This document shows positions 45,196 to 53,271 of a DNA stretch of 64,000 bases, piece after piece. The position numbers and the translations under genes were made by a program. Under the pieces are notes generated by a model. It was not told where the DNA came from. It saw only the letters and a program-made list of their open reading frames with translations, and did no database searches. Each line of letters starts with the position of its first letter. Position 1 is the first letter of the stretch. Source of the stretch: JAFEDN01 sp963712715 (GTDB lineage: Bacteria; Pseudomonadota; Gammaproteobacteria; Coxiellales; Coxiellaceae); the NCBI GenBank assembly GCA_963712715.1, contig CAVQJI010000013.1, positions 17,546-81,545 of the forward strand, in the 5' to 3' direction.

Positions 45196-45252
45196 GAACC
45201 AACTTCCAGTCAGTGAGATTTCTTCGCTGGTTAACAGTAATAACGGCGCCAT
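45192..45252 (-). pseudogene. Duplicated 3' fragment of serB
   Basis: On the minus strand this reads MAPLLLLTSEEI and a degenerate tail, closely matching the end of the intact serB protein MAPLLPLCLTSEEI. At DNA level the stretch GATTTCTTCGCTGGTTA is identical to bases near 47416. It lies between vapC and the 682-residue membrane gene, about 2.2 kb from serB's own end. Confidence 0.7.
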
Positions 45253-45257
45253 TTTTT

Positions 45258-47306
45258 TTAAAGAGCAAAGTCAATCCTTTGCTGTTTTTCCGCGGTTCGA
45301 TGAGCAGTAGCGCTGGCATGTGTTGTTCGCTTGTGTAATTTATCGTAATATTCATCGACTATATATAAAGTAAAAGTTTTTCCCTGTTGCGCGACTTGTC
45401 CCCATTGATTACAGGTTGCGCGACTTTCGCTGTTTTCTTTAAAGCGGAGTTTTAATATTGGAATGCCGCCATCAGCACTCACTTCTTCGTGAGCTTTCAT
45501 AATTTTTGGCGGTTTATGTATTGTTTGATCATAAGCTTCAGTAAACCATTCAATCTCTTCTTCGTGTTTGCTCTCCCTGAGTTTTTCTCTTAATGCCGGG
45601 TGCATGGTTATAAAAGTATTAGGAGGACCACCAGGTAAGGTTTTAATCAGACATTTAGAATCACACGGGTCAAAAGCGCCGAACGTCTCACCAAAAAAAA
45701 TAGGTGTTCGCGAAAATAACGGGGTGACGCTTTTCTTTTCTTCTGTTTTCTCTTCAAAAGCTTTTTGTTTTTTAGACTTTCTGGGTTTCCAGTAAATTTG
45801 TCCGGGATTAAAATAATGAAATTCATTACTGGATGAATATTTTTCAACTTTAAGGATTGGTTTAAATTCTTTTTCCAATTGAAGACGAATTTTTTGAAAT
45901 TTCTGCTGATTAATCCGCGCAACAGAACCAATGTTCAGGATACCCTGTAAGTTAATTATTTCCGTATCGACTATAACCGCACGCATAATCTCTGCTATTT
46001 TTTCCTGTTGTTTTTCATCCATGGAAGTAAGATCGAATTGCAAGGTAAAATTTATTTCGCCTATATCTTTGAAATCAGGCATTAATTTGGCCGCGTTCAG
46101 GATATGGAAATATTCTTCAAAAAACAGATTACATTTAAATGTAAATTCTTTACAAATATTTTTTCTGTACCTGAGATCCTGAATTTGATCAAAAAAAGGT
46201 TGCCAGGTTTTTTTGCCACGTTGATATTTTATTGGAATCATCTGGATTTTGTATTCTTCGGGATCAATATACAATGGATTATAACCCCATTCTTTTTTAC
46301 AAAAAGCAGCCATTACAGGGAACCAAATATGGATGGGAAAGCCACATAAACGACGATTAAACGCCTGCAAACATAACAGATCATGATTATCTTGCGTTGC
46401 CTGAATGTAATGACCCAGCCTCATGGATTCGATTGCCGCCTGATGGGACTCAACAAGGGATTTTCTTTCATATTCCATCTGTGAATTCTCGGAGCGTGTC
46501 TTCAGTTTTAATAGTTGTCTTATTACAAAAATGACAACATAGTATCCGGTTGAAATATCTTTATACCTGGAAAGATATTTTATTCCTTCCATTAGAGTAG
46601 GAAATAATACCGCGAGTATTGAAAACAATAGCCACTTAAAACGCATAACAATGGGAAGCGCTTTAAAGGATTGCAACTCTTGCCATGTTATTTCGGTGGC
46701 ATGATTGCTAATCCTGTCGAAGAGCGTCTGCATTCGTTTATCACTTTGACGAGACATGTATAGGAAACTAATTACGCAACCCGCTGCTCCAAGCGTCAAG
46801 TAAACAAGTTGAAATGCTTTGACCCGTTTTCCTATACTGATGTCTTCTCCACATAGATAAGATACTTTTTGATCCAGCCATGATTCGCCAAAAAAAAGTA
46901 TGGCGCCTGCAAGGAATGGGCCAAACATAAATGAGCTGGTGAATGATTCTGGCAGATCGTCATCAGTCTGCGCATGAACCTGCGTTAAAGATTCCATCAC
47001 TTCTGCAGGTTTTGCCAGACGTTTTTCATCAGGGTTTAATGGTGGAGTACCTTTGGTGCGGATTTTTTTAATCAGACACAAAGCCAGAGGGGTCGCTACA
47101 ACAGCGGCAACCGCTAATGACCGAAATAAATCGGCGGGGCCAAATTCAGTAGGGTACATGGTTTGCGATTCGTCAACGGGATCTTCTGCTGTATAAAAAG
47201 CGGCGCCGGTTAGCATGACCCAGGTTGTATTCACGAAATCTTTAACGAGGAACTCTAGATAAATTTTACTCTGAGTGGAAAATAGCAGATTATAAATTTC
47301 TCTCAT
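45258..47306 (-). CDS. Large membrane protein of unknown function
   Basis: The 682-residue protein has four likely transmembrane segments in its first 260 residues (SLAVAAVVATPLALCLI, FGPFLAGAILFFGESW, VYLTLGAAGCVISFLY, RFKWLLFSILAVLFPTL) and a long cytoplasmic part with charged helices (CKEFTFKCNLFFEEYFHIL, KIAEIMRAVIVD) and a basic tail. No family recognised. No signal peptide. Apparently inserted between serB and a duplicated serB tail, suggesting horizontal origin. Candidate effector, unproven. Confidence 0.55.
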   Translation of the reverse strand: MREIYNLLFSTQSKIYLEFLVKDFVNTTWVMLTGAAFYTAEDPVDESQTMYPTEFGPADLFRSLAVAAVVATPLALCLIKKIRTKGTPPLNPDEKRLAKPAEVMESLTQVHAQTDDDLPESFTSSFMFGPFLAGAILFFGESWLDQKVSYLCGEDISIGKRVKAFQLVYLTLGAAGCVISFLYMSRQSDKRMQTLFDRISNHATEITWQELQSFKALPIVMRFKWLLFSILAVLFPTLMEGIKYLSRYKDISTGYYVVIFVIRQLLKLKTRSENSQMEYERKSLVESHQAAIESMRLGHYIQATQDNHDLLCLQAFNRRLCGFPIHIWFPVMAAFCKKEWGYNPLYIDPEEYKIQMIPIKYQRGKKTWQPFFDQIQDLRYRKNICKEFTFKCNLFFEEYFHILNAAKLMPDFKDIGEINFTLQFDLTSMDEKQQEKIAEIMRAVIVDTEIINLQGILNIGSVARINQQKFQKIRLQLEKEFKPILKVEKYSSSNEFHYFNPGQIYWKPRKSKKQKAFEEKTEEKKSVTPLFSRTPIFFGETFGAFDPCDSKCLIKTLPGGPPNTFITMHPALREKLRESKHEEEIEWFTEAYDQTIHKPPKIMKAHEEVSADGGIPILKLRFKENSESRATCNQWGQVAQQGKTFTLYIVDEYYDKLHKRTTHASATAHRTAEKQQRIDFAL

Positions 47307-47386
47307 TTGTAACTCTCCTTTTTTATCATTTAAACCTGTTTCGTAATAATGGAAATTTCAACAAAATTTTTGGTATTGTACCGGAA

Positions 47387-48091
47387 TCAGGAACCCAATT
47401 CCAGCCGTTGGATTTCTTCGCTGGTTAGGCATAGCGGCAGTAACGGCGCCATGGAGGGCGCTTCCAGGTAATACTGGCAACGCTGCGCGATGGATTCGCG
47501 GTAAAACGCCCCGCCGTATCCCACAAACCGGGTCACTAAATCATAAACCGCGCAATCATTTAAACCATCGCCCACATATACTGTTCGCGGATGGCGCTGA
47601 CTGAGCTGCTGGACAATAGAGCGTTTTCCATCGGCGTGGATCAGCGGCGAGCGATGATCAAAATCACGATAATTGCCGGCGTCGTCAAAATATATATCGA
47701 CCGCGAAAATATGAGCGGGATCTATCGACAATAGCCTGCCAAAACCTATGACAGCAGGACTCAGTCCGGCGGATACGATATAGACCGCTTTACCAAGTTC
47801 CTGGAGAGTTTGAATGACCGGCAACAGATCAGGCGTGCGGTGTTGAAAATAAATATCGCCCAGCGCGGTTACCTGCGAAGCGACTGGCATGACCAGATTA
47901 AGTCTTTTCTGAAACAGGGCTGGAGTCAGGCCTGAACCTCCCATTGCCTCGGCAGTCAATTCCGTCACCTGCCTTCCTACACCGTTCATTCTGGCCAGCT
48001 CGTCGATGCCCTCGATATGAGTTAAAGTACCATCGCAATCAAAAATAACGGCGTCGATTGGAACGGACAGTTCATCATATTGAGACGGCAT
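47387..48091 (-). CDS. serB: HAD-family phosphoserine phosphatase-like protein
   Basis: The 234-residue protein has HAD motif I IFDCDGTLT (D18, D20), motif II IVSAGL, and motif III/IV VGDGLNDC, with an N-terminal helical cap insertion typical of SerB. It would release serine from phosphoserine, the last step of serine synthesis. It stands divergent from serC with 90 bases between, so the three serine genes are clustered. The identity as SerB rather than a related HAD phosphatase rests largely on this context. Confidence 0.8.
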   Translation of the reverse strand: MPSQYDELSVPIDAVIFDCDGTLTHIEGIDELARMNGVGRQVTELTAEAMGGSGLTPALFQKRLNLVMPVASQVTALGDIYFQHRTPDLLPVIQTLQELGKAVYIVSAGLSPAVIGFGRLLSIDPAHIFAVDIYFDDAGNYRDFDHRSPLIHADGKRSIVQQLSQRHPRTVYVGDGLNDCAVYDLVTRFVGYGGAFYRESIAQRCQYYLEAPSMAPLLPLCLTSEEIQRLELGS

Positions 48092-48181
48092 GCGTTTTCT
48101 CCTTGCTTTTCAGTACTAAATAAGAAAAAATGATCAATGTATACCCGAAGCAGTCTATTATGCAACCAGTTTGGAGAATTT

Positions 48182-49264
48182 ATGCAACGTATTTTTAATT
48201 TCAGTCCTGGTCCCGCCATGCTGCCCCTCGAAGTGCTGGAACAGGCTCAGGCGGAGATGCTGGATTGGCAATCTACCGGAATGTCGGTCATGGAACTAAG
48301 CCATCGCGGTAAAGAATTTACCCAAATAGCCGAACAGGCACAAGCCGATCTGCGCGAATTACTGGGAATACCCGCCAATTACCAGGTGCTATTCCTGTCC
48401 GGCGGCGCTTCCACACAATTTTCGATGGTTCCCCTCAATCTGATGGGCGGAAAAAAAACCGCTGACTATATTGAAACGGGACAATGGTCGCAAAAGGCGA
48501 TCGCTGAAGGCCAGCGCTTCGGGTCGGTCAATATCGCCGCCAAAACCGAAAAAGGCCAATCGGTACGCATTCCCGCTTATGAAACCTGGTCACTCAACCC
48601 TCAGGCCGCTTATGTACACTACACACCCAACGAAACCATAGACGGTGTGGAATTTCATTCAATTCCCGCCACGGGAGCGGTACCATTAGTCGCGGACATG
48701 TCATCGACGCTGCTTTCCCGTCCGCTTGACGTTAACGCGTACGGCATTATTTATGCGGGCGCACAAAAAAATATTGGTCCCGCCGGACTGACCATAGTCA
48801 TTGTACGCGATGATTTATTGCAGGAACCTTCCCCTGAAACTCCGGTTCTGTACAACTACCGAATGCAGGCGAAAAACAAATCCTGCTACAACACACCGGC
48901 GACTTATAGCTGGTATCTGGCTGGATTAGTCTTTTCATGGCTGAAACGTCAGGGTGGATTACCGGCGATGGCGATGCAAAATCAGCGCAAGGCAACCAGA
49001 CTGTATCAGTTTATCGATCGCCATGAATTTTACAGCAACAGTGTTCACCCCGAATGCCGCTCGTGGATGAATGTACCTTTCAGCCTGCAAAACCCGCAAC
49101 TGGACGACAAATTTTTAGCAGAAGCCGAACAGGCAGGACTCACTAATCTGAAAGGCCATCGGCTGGTGGGCGGCATGCGCGCCAGTATTTACAATGCCAT
49201 GCCTGAAGCGGGAGTGGATGCGTTAATCCAGTTCATGCAGGATTTTGCCAATCATCAAAGCTAA
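48182..49264 (+). CDS. serC: Phosphoserine aminotransferase
   Basis: Start set at ATG 48182 with a GGAG site 7 bases upstream. The 360-residue PLP enzyme begins MQRIFNFSPGPAMLPLEVL and has FLSGGASTQFSMVP, ADMSSTLLSRPLD, and YAGAQKNIGPAG with the PLP lysine, plus the C-terminal GGMRASIYNAMP. It converts phosphohydroxypyruvate and glutamate to phosphoserine and 2-oxoglutarate. Followed by serA after 20 bases, an operon. Confidence 0.95.
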   Translation: MQRIFNFSPGPAMLPLEVLEQAQAEMLDWQSTGMSVMELSHRGKEFTQIAEQAQADLRELLGIPANYQVLFLSGGASTQFSMVPLNLMGGKKTADYIETGQWSQKAIAEGQRFGSVNIAAKTEKGQSVRIPAYETWSLNPQAAYVHYTPNETIDGVEFHSIPATGAVPLVADMSSTLLSRPLDVNAYGIIYAGAQKNIGPAGLTIVIVRDDLLQEPSPETPVLYNYRMQAKNKSCYNTPATYSWYLAGLVFSWLKRQGGLPAMAMQNQRKATRLYQFIDRHEFYSNSVHPECRSWMNVPFSLQNPQLDDKFLAEAEQAGLTNLKGHRLVGGMRASIYNAMPEAGVDALIQFMQDFANHQS

Positions 49265-49284
49265 CTTATTACAGGAAAAAAATC

Positions 49285-50481
49285 ATGTATGAAATTCAAA
49301 CTTTAAACGCTATTGATTCCCTTGGCCTGAATCAATTATCGAGCGAAATTTATAAGGTGGGTAATCAGATGCCTTCTCCGGACGCCATTTTGGTGCGTTC
49401 AGCAATAATGCATGATTTGACTTTACCGCCTACTCTGAAAGCGGTGGCGCGAGCAGGAGCAGGTGTTAACAATATTCCGGTTGAAAAACTGACGCGTCTC
49501 GGGATTCCGGTGTTTAATACTCCCGGCGCCAACGCCAATGCGGTGAAGGAGCTGGTTATCGCAGGCATGTTAATGGCCTGTCGTAATCTTTGTCATGCCT
49601 GGCACTACAGCCGCAATCTCAGTGGTGATGACGCTGCCATCAATACTCAAGTTGAAAAAGAAAAAAAACAATTCGCGGGTTTTGAATTGCCGGGCAAGAC
49701 CCTCGGGGTGGTGGGTTTAGGCAGCATCGGCGTAAAAGTGGCCAATGCGGCGGTAGCGCTAGGCATGAATGTCATCGGTTACGATCCCAGCATAGCCATT
49801 AAACGGGCGTGGGAATTATCCGCTACCGTGGAAGAAGTCACTCACTTTGACGACATCATGAAACGTGCGGATTTTATCAGCGTTCACGTACCGTTAAACG
49901 CCGAAACCAAACATTTGATCAACGCCAAACGTTTGCAGTTGGCAAAACCCAACATGATCCTGCTGAATTTTGCACGCGACGGCATCATTGAAAAAACTGC
50001 TTTACGCGAAGCGTTGGAAGCCCAGCGATTATATGCTTATGTCTGTGATTTCCCCTGCTCACTGCTAAAAGATCACCCTCGCGTGATCAGCCTCCCGCAT
50101 TTGGGCGCCTCTACCCGGGAAGCCGAAGAAACCTGCGCAATCATGGCCGTCAAACAGGTGCGCGATTTTTTAGAACAGGGTGTCATTGTTAATTCCGTCA
50201 ATTTCCCCACCGTAGAAATGCCTTTTAATAAGGGCGTGCGGTTGGCGATTGTGAACGCCAACGTACCGAATATGGTCGCGCAAATTTCCACAAAACTGGC
50301 TGCGGCAAATTTAAATATTATTGATTTAATCAATAAATCCCGCGATGAAATTGCTTACACTTTGATAGATATCGAGGGCCCGGTCAGCGAGCATTTGCTT
50401 AAAGAAATTATGTCCATCAATCAGGTAATTCAGGTGCGGTGCCTGCAGGGTTCTACCCAAATCGCAGCCTGTGAAGTTTAG
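49285..50481 (+). CDS. serA: D-3-phosphoglycerate dehydrogenase with C-terminal ACT domain
   Basis: The 398-residue enzyme oxidises 3-phosphoglycerate, the first step of serine synthesis. Substrate segment RAGAGVNNIP, NAD fold VVGLGSIGVKVA, and catalytic-site motifs NFARDGIIE and SLPHLGASTREAEE with the His. The C-terminal 75 residues (LAIVNANVPNMVAQISTKLA) are an ACT domain that should bind serine for feedback control. FARDGII in place of the common SRGG variant is a known alternative form. Ends at a palindromic element. Confidence 0.93.
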   Translation: MYEIQTLNAIDSLGLNQLSSEIYKVGNQMPSPDAILVRSAIMHDLTLPPTLKAVARAGAGVNNIPVEKLTRLGIPVFNTPGANANAVKELVIAGMLMACRNLCHAWHYSRNLSGDDAAINTQVEKEKKQFAGFELPGKTLGVVGLGSIGVKVANAAVALGMNVIGYDPSIAIKRAWELSATVEEVTHFDDIMKRADFISVHVPLNAETKHLINAKRLQLAKPNMILLNFARDGIIEKTALREALEAQRLYAYVCDFPCSLLKDHPRVISLPHLGASTREAEETCAIMAVKQVRDFLEQGVIVNSVNFPTVEMPFNKGVRLAIVNANVPNMVAQISTKLAAANLNIIDLINKSRDEIAYTLIDIEGPVSEHLLKEIMSINQVIQVRCLQGSTQIAACEV

Positions 50482-50658
50482 GCATCGTGCAAGAATAACT
50501 TTTACATTTAGCGCCCAGAATGGCGTCAGATTTAAACGCACCGGAAGGAGAAAAATCGCAGGAATACTTGTTGTATTTCAAGGTTTTTCGACTGAGGAGC
50601 GTTTAAAGATGACGCCATAATGGGATGCTAAATGTAAAAGTTATTCTTGCACGATGCC
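50481..50658. repeat. Palindromic element, family C, 178 bases
   Basis: Perfect 32-base arms 50481-50512 and 50627-50658 (GGCATCGTGCAAGAATAACT and complement) contain inner arms TTTAAACGC.../GCGTTTAAA and the conserved core GCAGGAATACTTGTTGTATT TCAAG from 50558. It matches the family C core at 43725-43748. Follows the serA stop directly. Confidence 0.9.
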
Positions 50659-50687
50659 TTAGATCCCCTCAGAAAATTTTCTCTGAT

Positions 50688-50766
50688 CTCCCCCTTTGAA
50701 AAAGGGGGATTAAGGGGGATTTATTTTAAAAAATCCCTCCTAACCTCCCTTTTTCAAAGGGAGGAA
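50688..50766. repeat. MITE-like inverted repeat
   Basis: CTCCCCCTTTGAAAAAGGGG and ATTAAGGGGGATTT pair imperfectly with AAATCCCTCCTAACCTCCCT and TTTTCAAAGGGAGG, separated by TATTTT. This CCCCCTTT...AAAGGG type of repeat is common in many bacteria (Nezha-like). No coding capacity. Confidence 0.8.
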
Positions 50767-50795
50767 CAGGAAAAAGCCACTCCTGAAAAAGAGAT

Positions 50796-51680
50796 TTATG
50801 CTGTAGGCTGGAGGTTGTGCTGAATATTATCGGTTACGGCTTTACCTTTTACTTGCCAGATCCCACAAATATAAGCCAGCCCTAAGGATAACGCTGTAGC
50901 GACCACTTTGATAAATTTCATTCCCACGCTGTCGCGGTTTTTTTCAATCACCGCGCGCCCTTCGTCGAAAGTCCGGCGAAAATCCTGCAATTGTGCGTGA
51001 GCTGATTTTATAGGAGTTTTTAGCGTGTTCTGAAGCGCGTTAACCACCCGGTATTTATTCAGCGCGGCGGTCAACGGTAAATTGTCATTCAATTGATAAT
51101 GTGTAGGATCGCTCGCTATCCGGTCAATGAGTGGACGGGAATCATGGACCAATTTAACTTGCGCCCGCCCCTCCAGCGCCGGAGGAGCGCCAAATAATAA
51201 TGTTTGTCCATAGGTTGCGGCAATACGAGTCTGAGTATGATCGCCGTGCGTGTATTTTTCTATCTCAATTTTGAGATGAGTCCGATAGTCACGGCACAAT
51301 TTCTCCAGTTTTTGTTTTTGCCGCGCTACCGGTAACAAGGTTAATAAAGTTTTTTGCAGTAAAATACAGGATTTCTGCCGAGACAGCTGCCAGGGGCACC
51401 AGCGGTCAATAGCTTTTTTAAGCAGAGCATAGGCCACCGGCTCGTTCAGGTCGGTTTGCGAGAGAATTTGCGTCAGTGAAACAGACAAAATATCTTTTAA
51501 AATCCGCTGGGCGTTAAGAGCGTCTGCTTTTTTTCCACACAGACGCCTTGCTGTCTCCGCTTGAGCAGAAGCATAAACCGCGAGCGCTTCCCGATCTAAC
51601 TCCTGACTGATACTGACAATAGAACCCGCGGCAGCCGCCAGACGATTCGCTGTTAAAAAACATTCGATCAATTGATGCAT
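50796..51680 (-). CDS. Hypothetical helical protein with C-terminal membrane segment
   Basis: Start set at ATG 51680 (MHQLIECFLTANRLAAAAGS) following GGAG; the frame continues upstream but without a site. The 295-residue protein is helix-rich with Ala and Gln (LDREALAVYASAQAETARRL), a Pro-poor middle, and one hydrophobic segment near the end (FIKVVATALSLGLAYICGIW). I recognise no family. Single gene; upstream spacer of about 195 bases to fis, downstream repeats. Confidence 0.5.
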   Translation of the reverse strand: MHQLIECFLTANRLAAAAGSIVSISQELDREALAVYASAQAETARRLCGKKADALNAQRILKDILSVSLTQILSQTDLNEPVAYALLKKAIDRWCPWQLSRQKSCILLQKTLLTLLPVARQKQKLEKLCRDYRTHLKIEIEKYTHGDHTQTRIAATYGQTLLFGAPPALEGRAQVKLVHDSRPLIDRIASDPTHYQLNDNLPLTAALNKYRVVNALQNTLKTPIKSAHAQLQDFRRTFDEGRAVIEKNRDSVGMKFIKVVATALSLGLAYICGIWQVKGKAVTDNIQHNLQPTA

Positions 51681-51875
51681 GGTCATCTCCATAGTTATTG
51701 TTATTGCCAAATACAGTATTATTAATTCATTAAACAATAAATACAGGGATTCTAAATTCGAATTGAGAGCTATAAACGCTTGCAATTAAATAAATACGGT
51801 ATAAAATATGGAAGTCAGCGAAACTAAGGATAGTTAGTTGATTTTCTTTTAATTATTATTATGGAGTAAAAAATT

Positions 51876-52190
51876 ATGAAAGAACCCTTGACGGTCAATG
51901 GTCTTTTAACTGAATTGACCAAAGCACCTATTTCGCAGCCCATGCAAGGTACTATCCGTAACCACATTCGTGAGTCACTGCGGCAGTACTTTATTCAACT
52001 GGAAAATACCCCCCCTCATAATCTTTATGAGTTAGTGCTGGGAGAGGTAGAAGCTCCTTTATTGGAGATCGTCTTGCAATATGTAGGTCAAAATCAAAGT
52101 GAAGCCGCGCGATTACTCGCAATGAGCCGCGGAACTTTACGTAAAAAAATGCAAATTTATGGATTACCCTTCAAAAAGAAAAAAGATTAG
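51876..52190 (+). CDS. fis: Fis-family DNA-binding protein
   Basis: The 104-residue nucleoid-associated regulator has the Fis C-terminal helix-turn-helix NQSEAARLLAMSRGTLRKKM followed by QIYGL, and a preceding dimerisation helix EAPLLEIVLQYV. It bends DNA and tunes many promoters. A GGAG site is 9 bases before ATG. Unlike enteric bacteria no dusB lies upstream. Legionellales often carry several Fis paralogues, so this need not be the main one. Confidence 0.88.
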   Translation: MKEPLTVNGLLTELTKAPISQPMQGTIRNHIRESLRQYFIQLENTPPHNLYELVLGEVEAPLLEIVLQYVGQNQSEAARLLAMSRGTLRKKMQIYGLPFKKKKD

Positions 52191-52306
52191 CTAAATAACC
52201 CAATTGCCCACTCTGGTGAACCGCCCATTGTACTTTGGCGGTATTCGTCCCCTTCACCAGGGTTTATAATCTTGTCACGCGTTTCTTCGCTAAACAGGAG
52301 TAAAAA

Positions 52307-52657
52307 ATGCCTCATTTGGTTTTAGAATATAGCGACAATATAATCGAATCTGATTTTATAACCCTCTTTCAGTCTTGCCATCAGGTATTGGTACAGGAGC
52401 TCCCCACGCAGCTGGACAGTTGCAAAAGCCGGGCTTTGAAGCACACCACTTATTATATCGGTAACGGCAAAGTTCAAAACGCTTTTGTCATCGTTAATAT
52501 CAGAATAATGCCCGGGCGACACGCGGATACTTTACAAAAAACCGGAATGGCGCTGATGGATGTACTTAAAACTCATTTTGCAAGCTCACTGAAAAATACA
52601 GACTGTCAAATAACACTGGAAATCAATGAGATCGGAACCTTCTACTTCAAGTCATAA
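52307..52657 (+). CDS. 5-carboxymethyl-2-hydroxymuconate isomerase-family protein
   Basis: The 116-residue tautomerase-fold protein begins MPHLVLEYSDNI, exposing the catalytic Pro2, and has VNIRIMPGRHADTLQKTG and ITLEINEIGTFYFKS, the CHMI signature. The family isomerises a homoprotocatechuate breakdown product, but no other hpa genes are near, so its actual role may differ. Preceded by AGGAG. Followed convergently, 2 bases later, by a tiny membrane-peptide gene. Confidence 0.85.
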   Translation: MPHLVLEYSDNIIESDFITLFQSCHQVLVQELPTQLDSCKSRALKHTTYYIGNGKVQNAFVIVNIRIMPGRHADTLQKTGMALMDVLKTHFASSLKNTDCQITLEINEIGTFYFKS

Positions 52658-52658
52658 C

Positions 52659-52742
52659 TTATTTGATCACATGAAAAATAATCCATATTATCACTAAAAT
52701 TCCAATGGGAACCCCTAATATCCAGGCAATTAAATATTTCAT
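52659..52742 (-). CDS. 27-residue single-pass membrane peptide
   Basis: MKYLIAWILGVPIGILVIIW followed by IIFHVIK is a complete frame with a strong AGGAG site 8 bases before its ATG and a stop just past the convergent CHMI stop. A single hydrophobic span with basic ends suggests a small inner-membrane protein. The good ribosome site and the spacing to the adjacent csbD-like gene support it as real; both may belong to one stress-related transcript. Confidence 0.55.
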   Translation of the reverse strand: MKYLIAWILGVPIGILVIIWIIFHVIK

Positions 52743-52850
52743 GATTTTATCTCCTTAAAATATACGTAAATTATAATCCTGAAAATGCTTTGCCGGAATA
52801 AATTATTCCGGCAATAGCAATTTTGCAATGGATAATTTTCGGGACTCAAC

Positions 52851-53078
52851 TTAATGAGTTCTGCCGCTTTCATCCCAATGATTTTTCTTTACAAAAGTTT
52901 CAATTTCCTTTTCAGAACGCCTTTCATCATATCCATACTTTTTTTGTAACATTCCTGCGAGTTCCTCATAAGATCCCTTCATTTTAGAAACTTCATCATC
53001 GGTGATATCGCCCCATTGTTGGTGTAATTTTCCTTTAACTTCTTTCCACTTTCCCTGTATTATATTCTTGTTAAGCAT
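52851..53078 (-). CDS. CsbD-family stress protein
   Basis: Start set at ATG 53078, 7 bases after AGGAGA. The 75-residue product has the CsbD pattern: IIQGKWKEVKGKLHQQWGDI, TDDEVSKMKGSYEELAGMLQ, KKYGY. Members are small, hydrophilic and induced by general stress; the molecular role is not known. Followed by the membrane peptide gene on the same strand. Confidence 0.85.
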   Translation of the reverse strand: MLNKNIIQGKWKEVKGKLHQQWGDITDDEVSKMKGSYEELAGMLQKKYGYDERRSEKEIETFVKKNHWDESGRTH

Positions 53079-53271
53079 AATTTTTCTCCTGTATTCATCC
53101 AATTTCACTTCCTTAAATCTAGCCTATCGGAAAATATTTGTCAAAACATTGATCAAATTATAACCTTGGGGGATCCAAAGGGGTTACCACAGTAACGTTT
53201 TTATCAGTATGGCTCATAACTTTCTTCCTGGACATCAATGTCATAGAACTTGTACTCAAGAGAAAGGGGTG

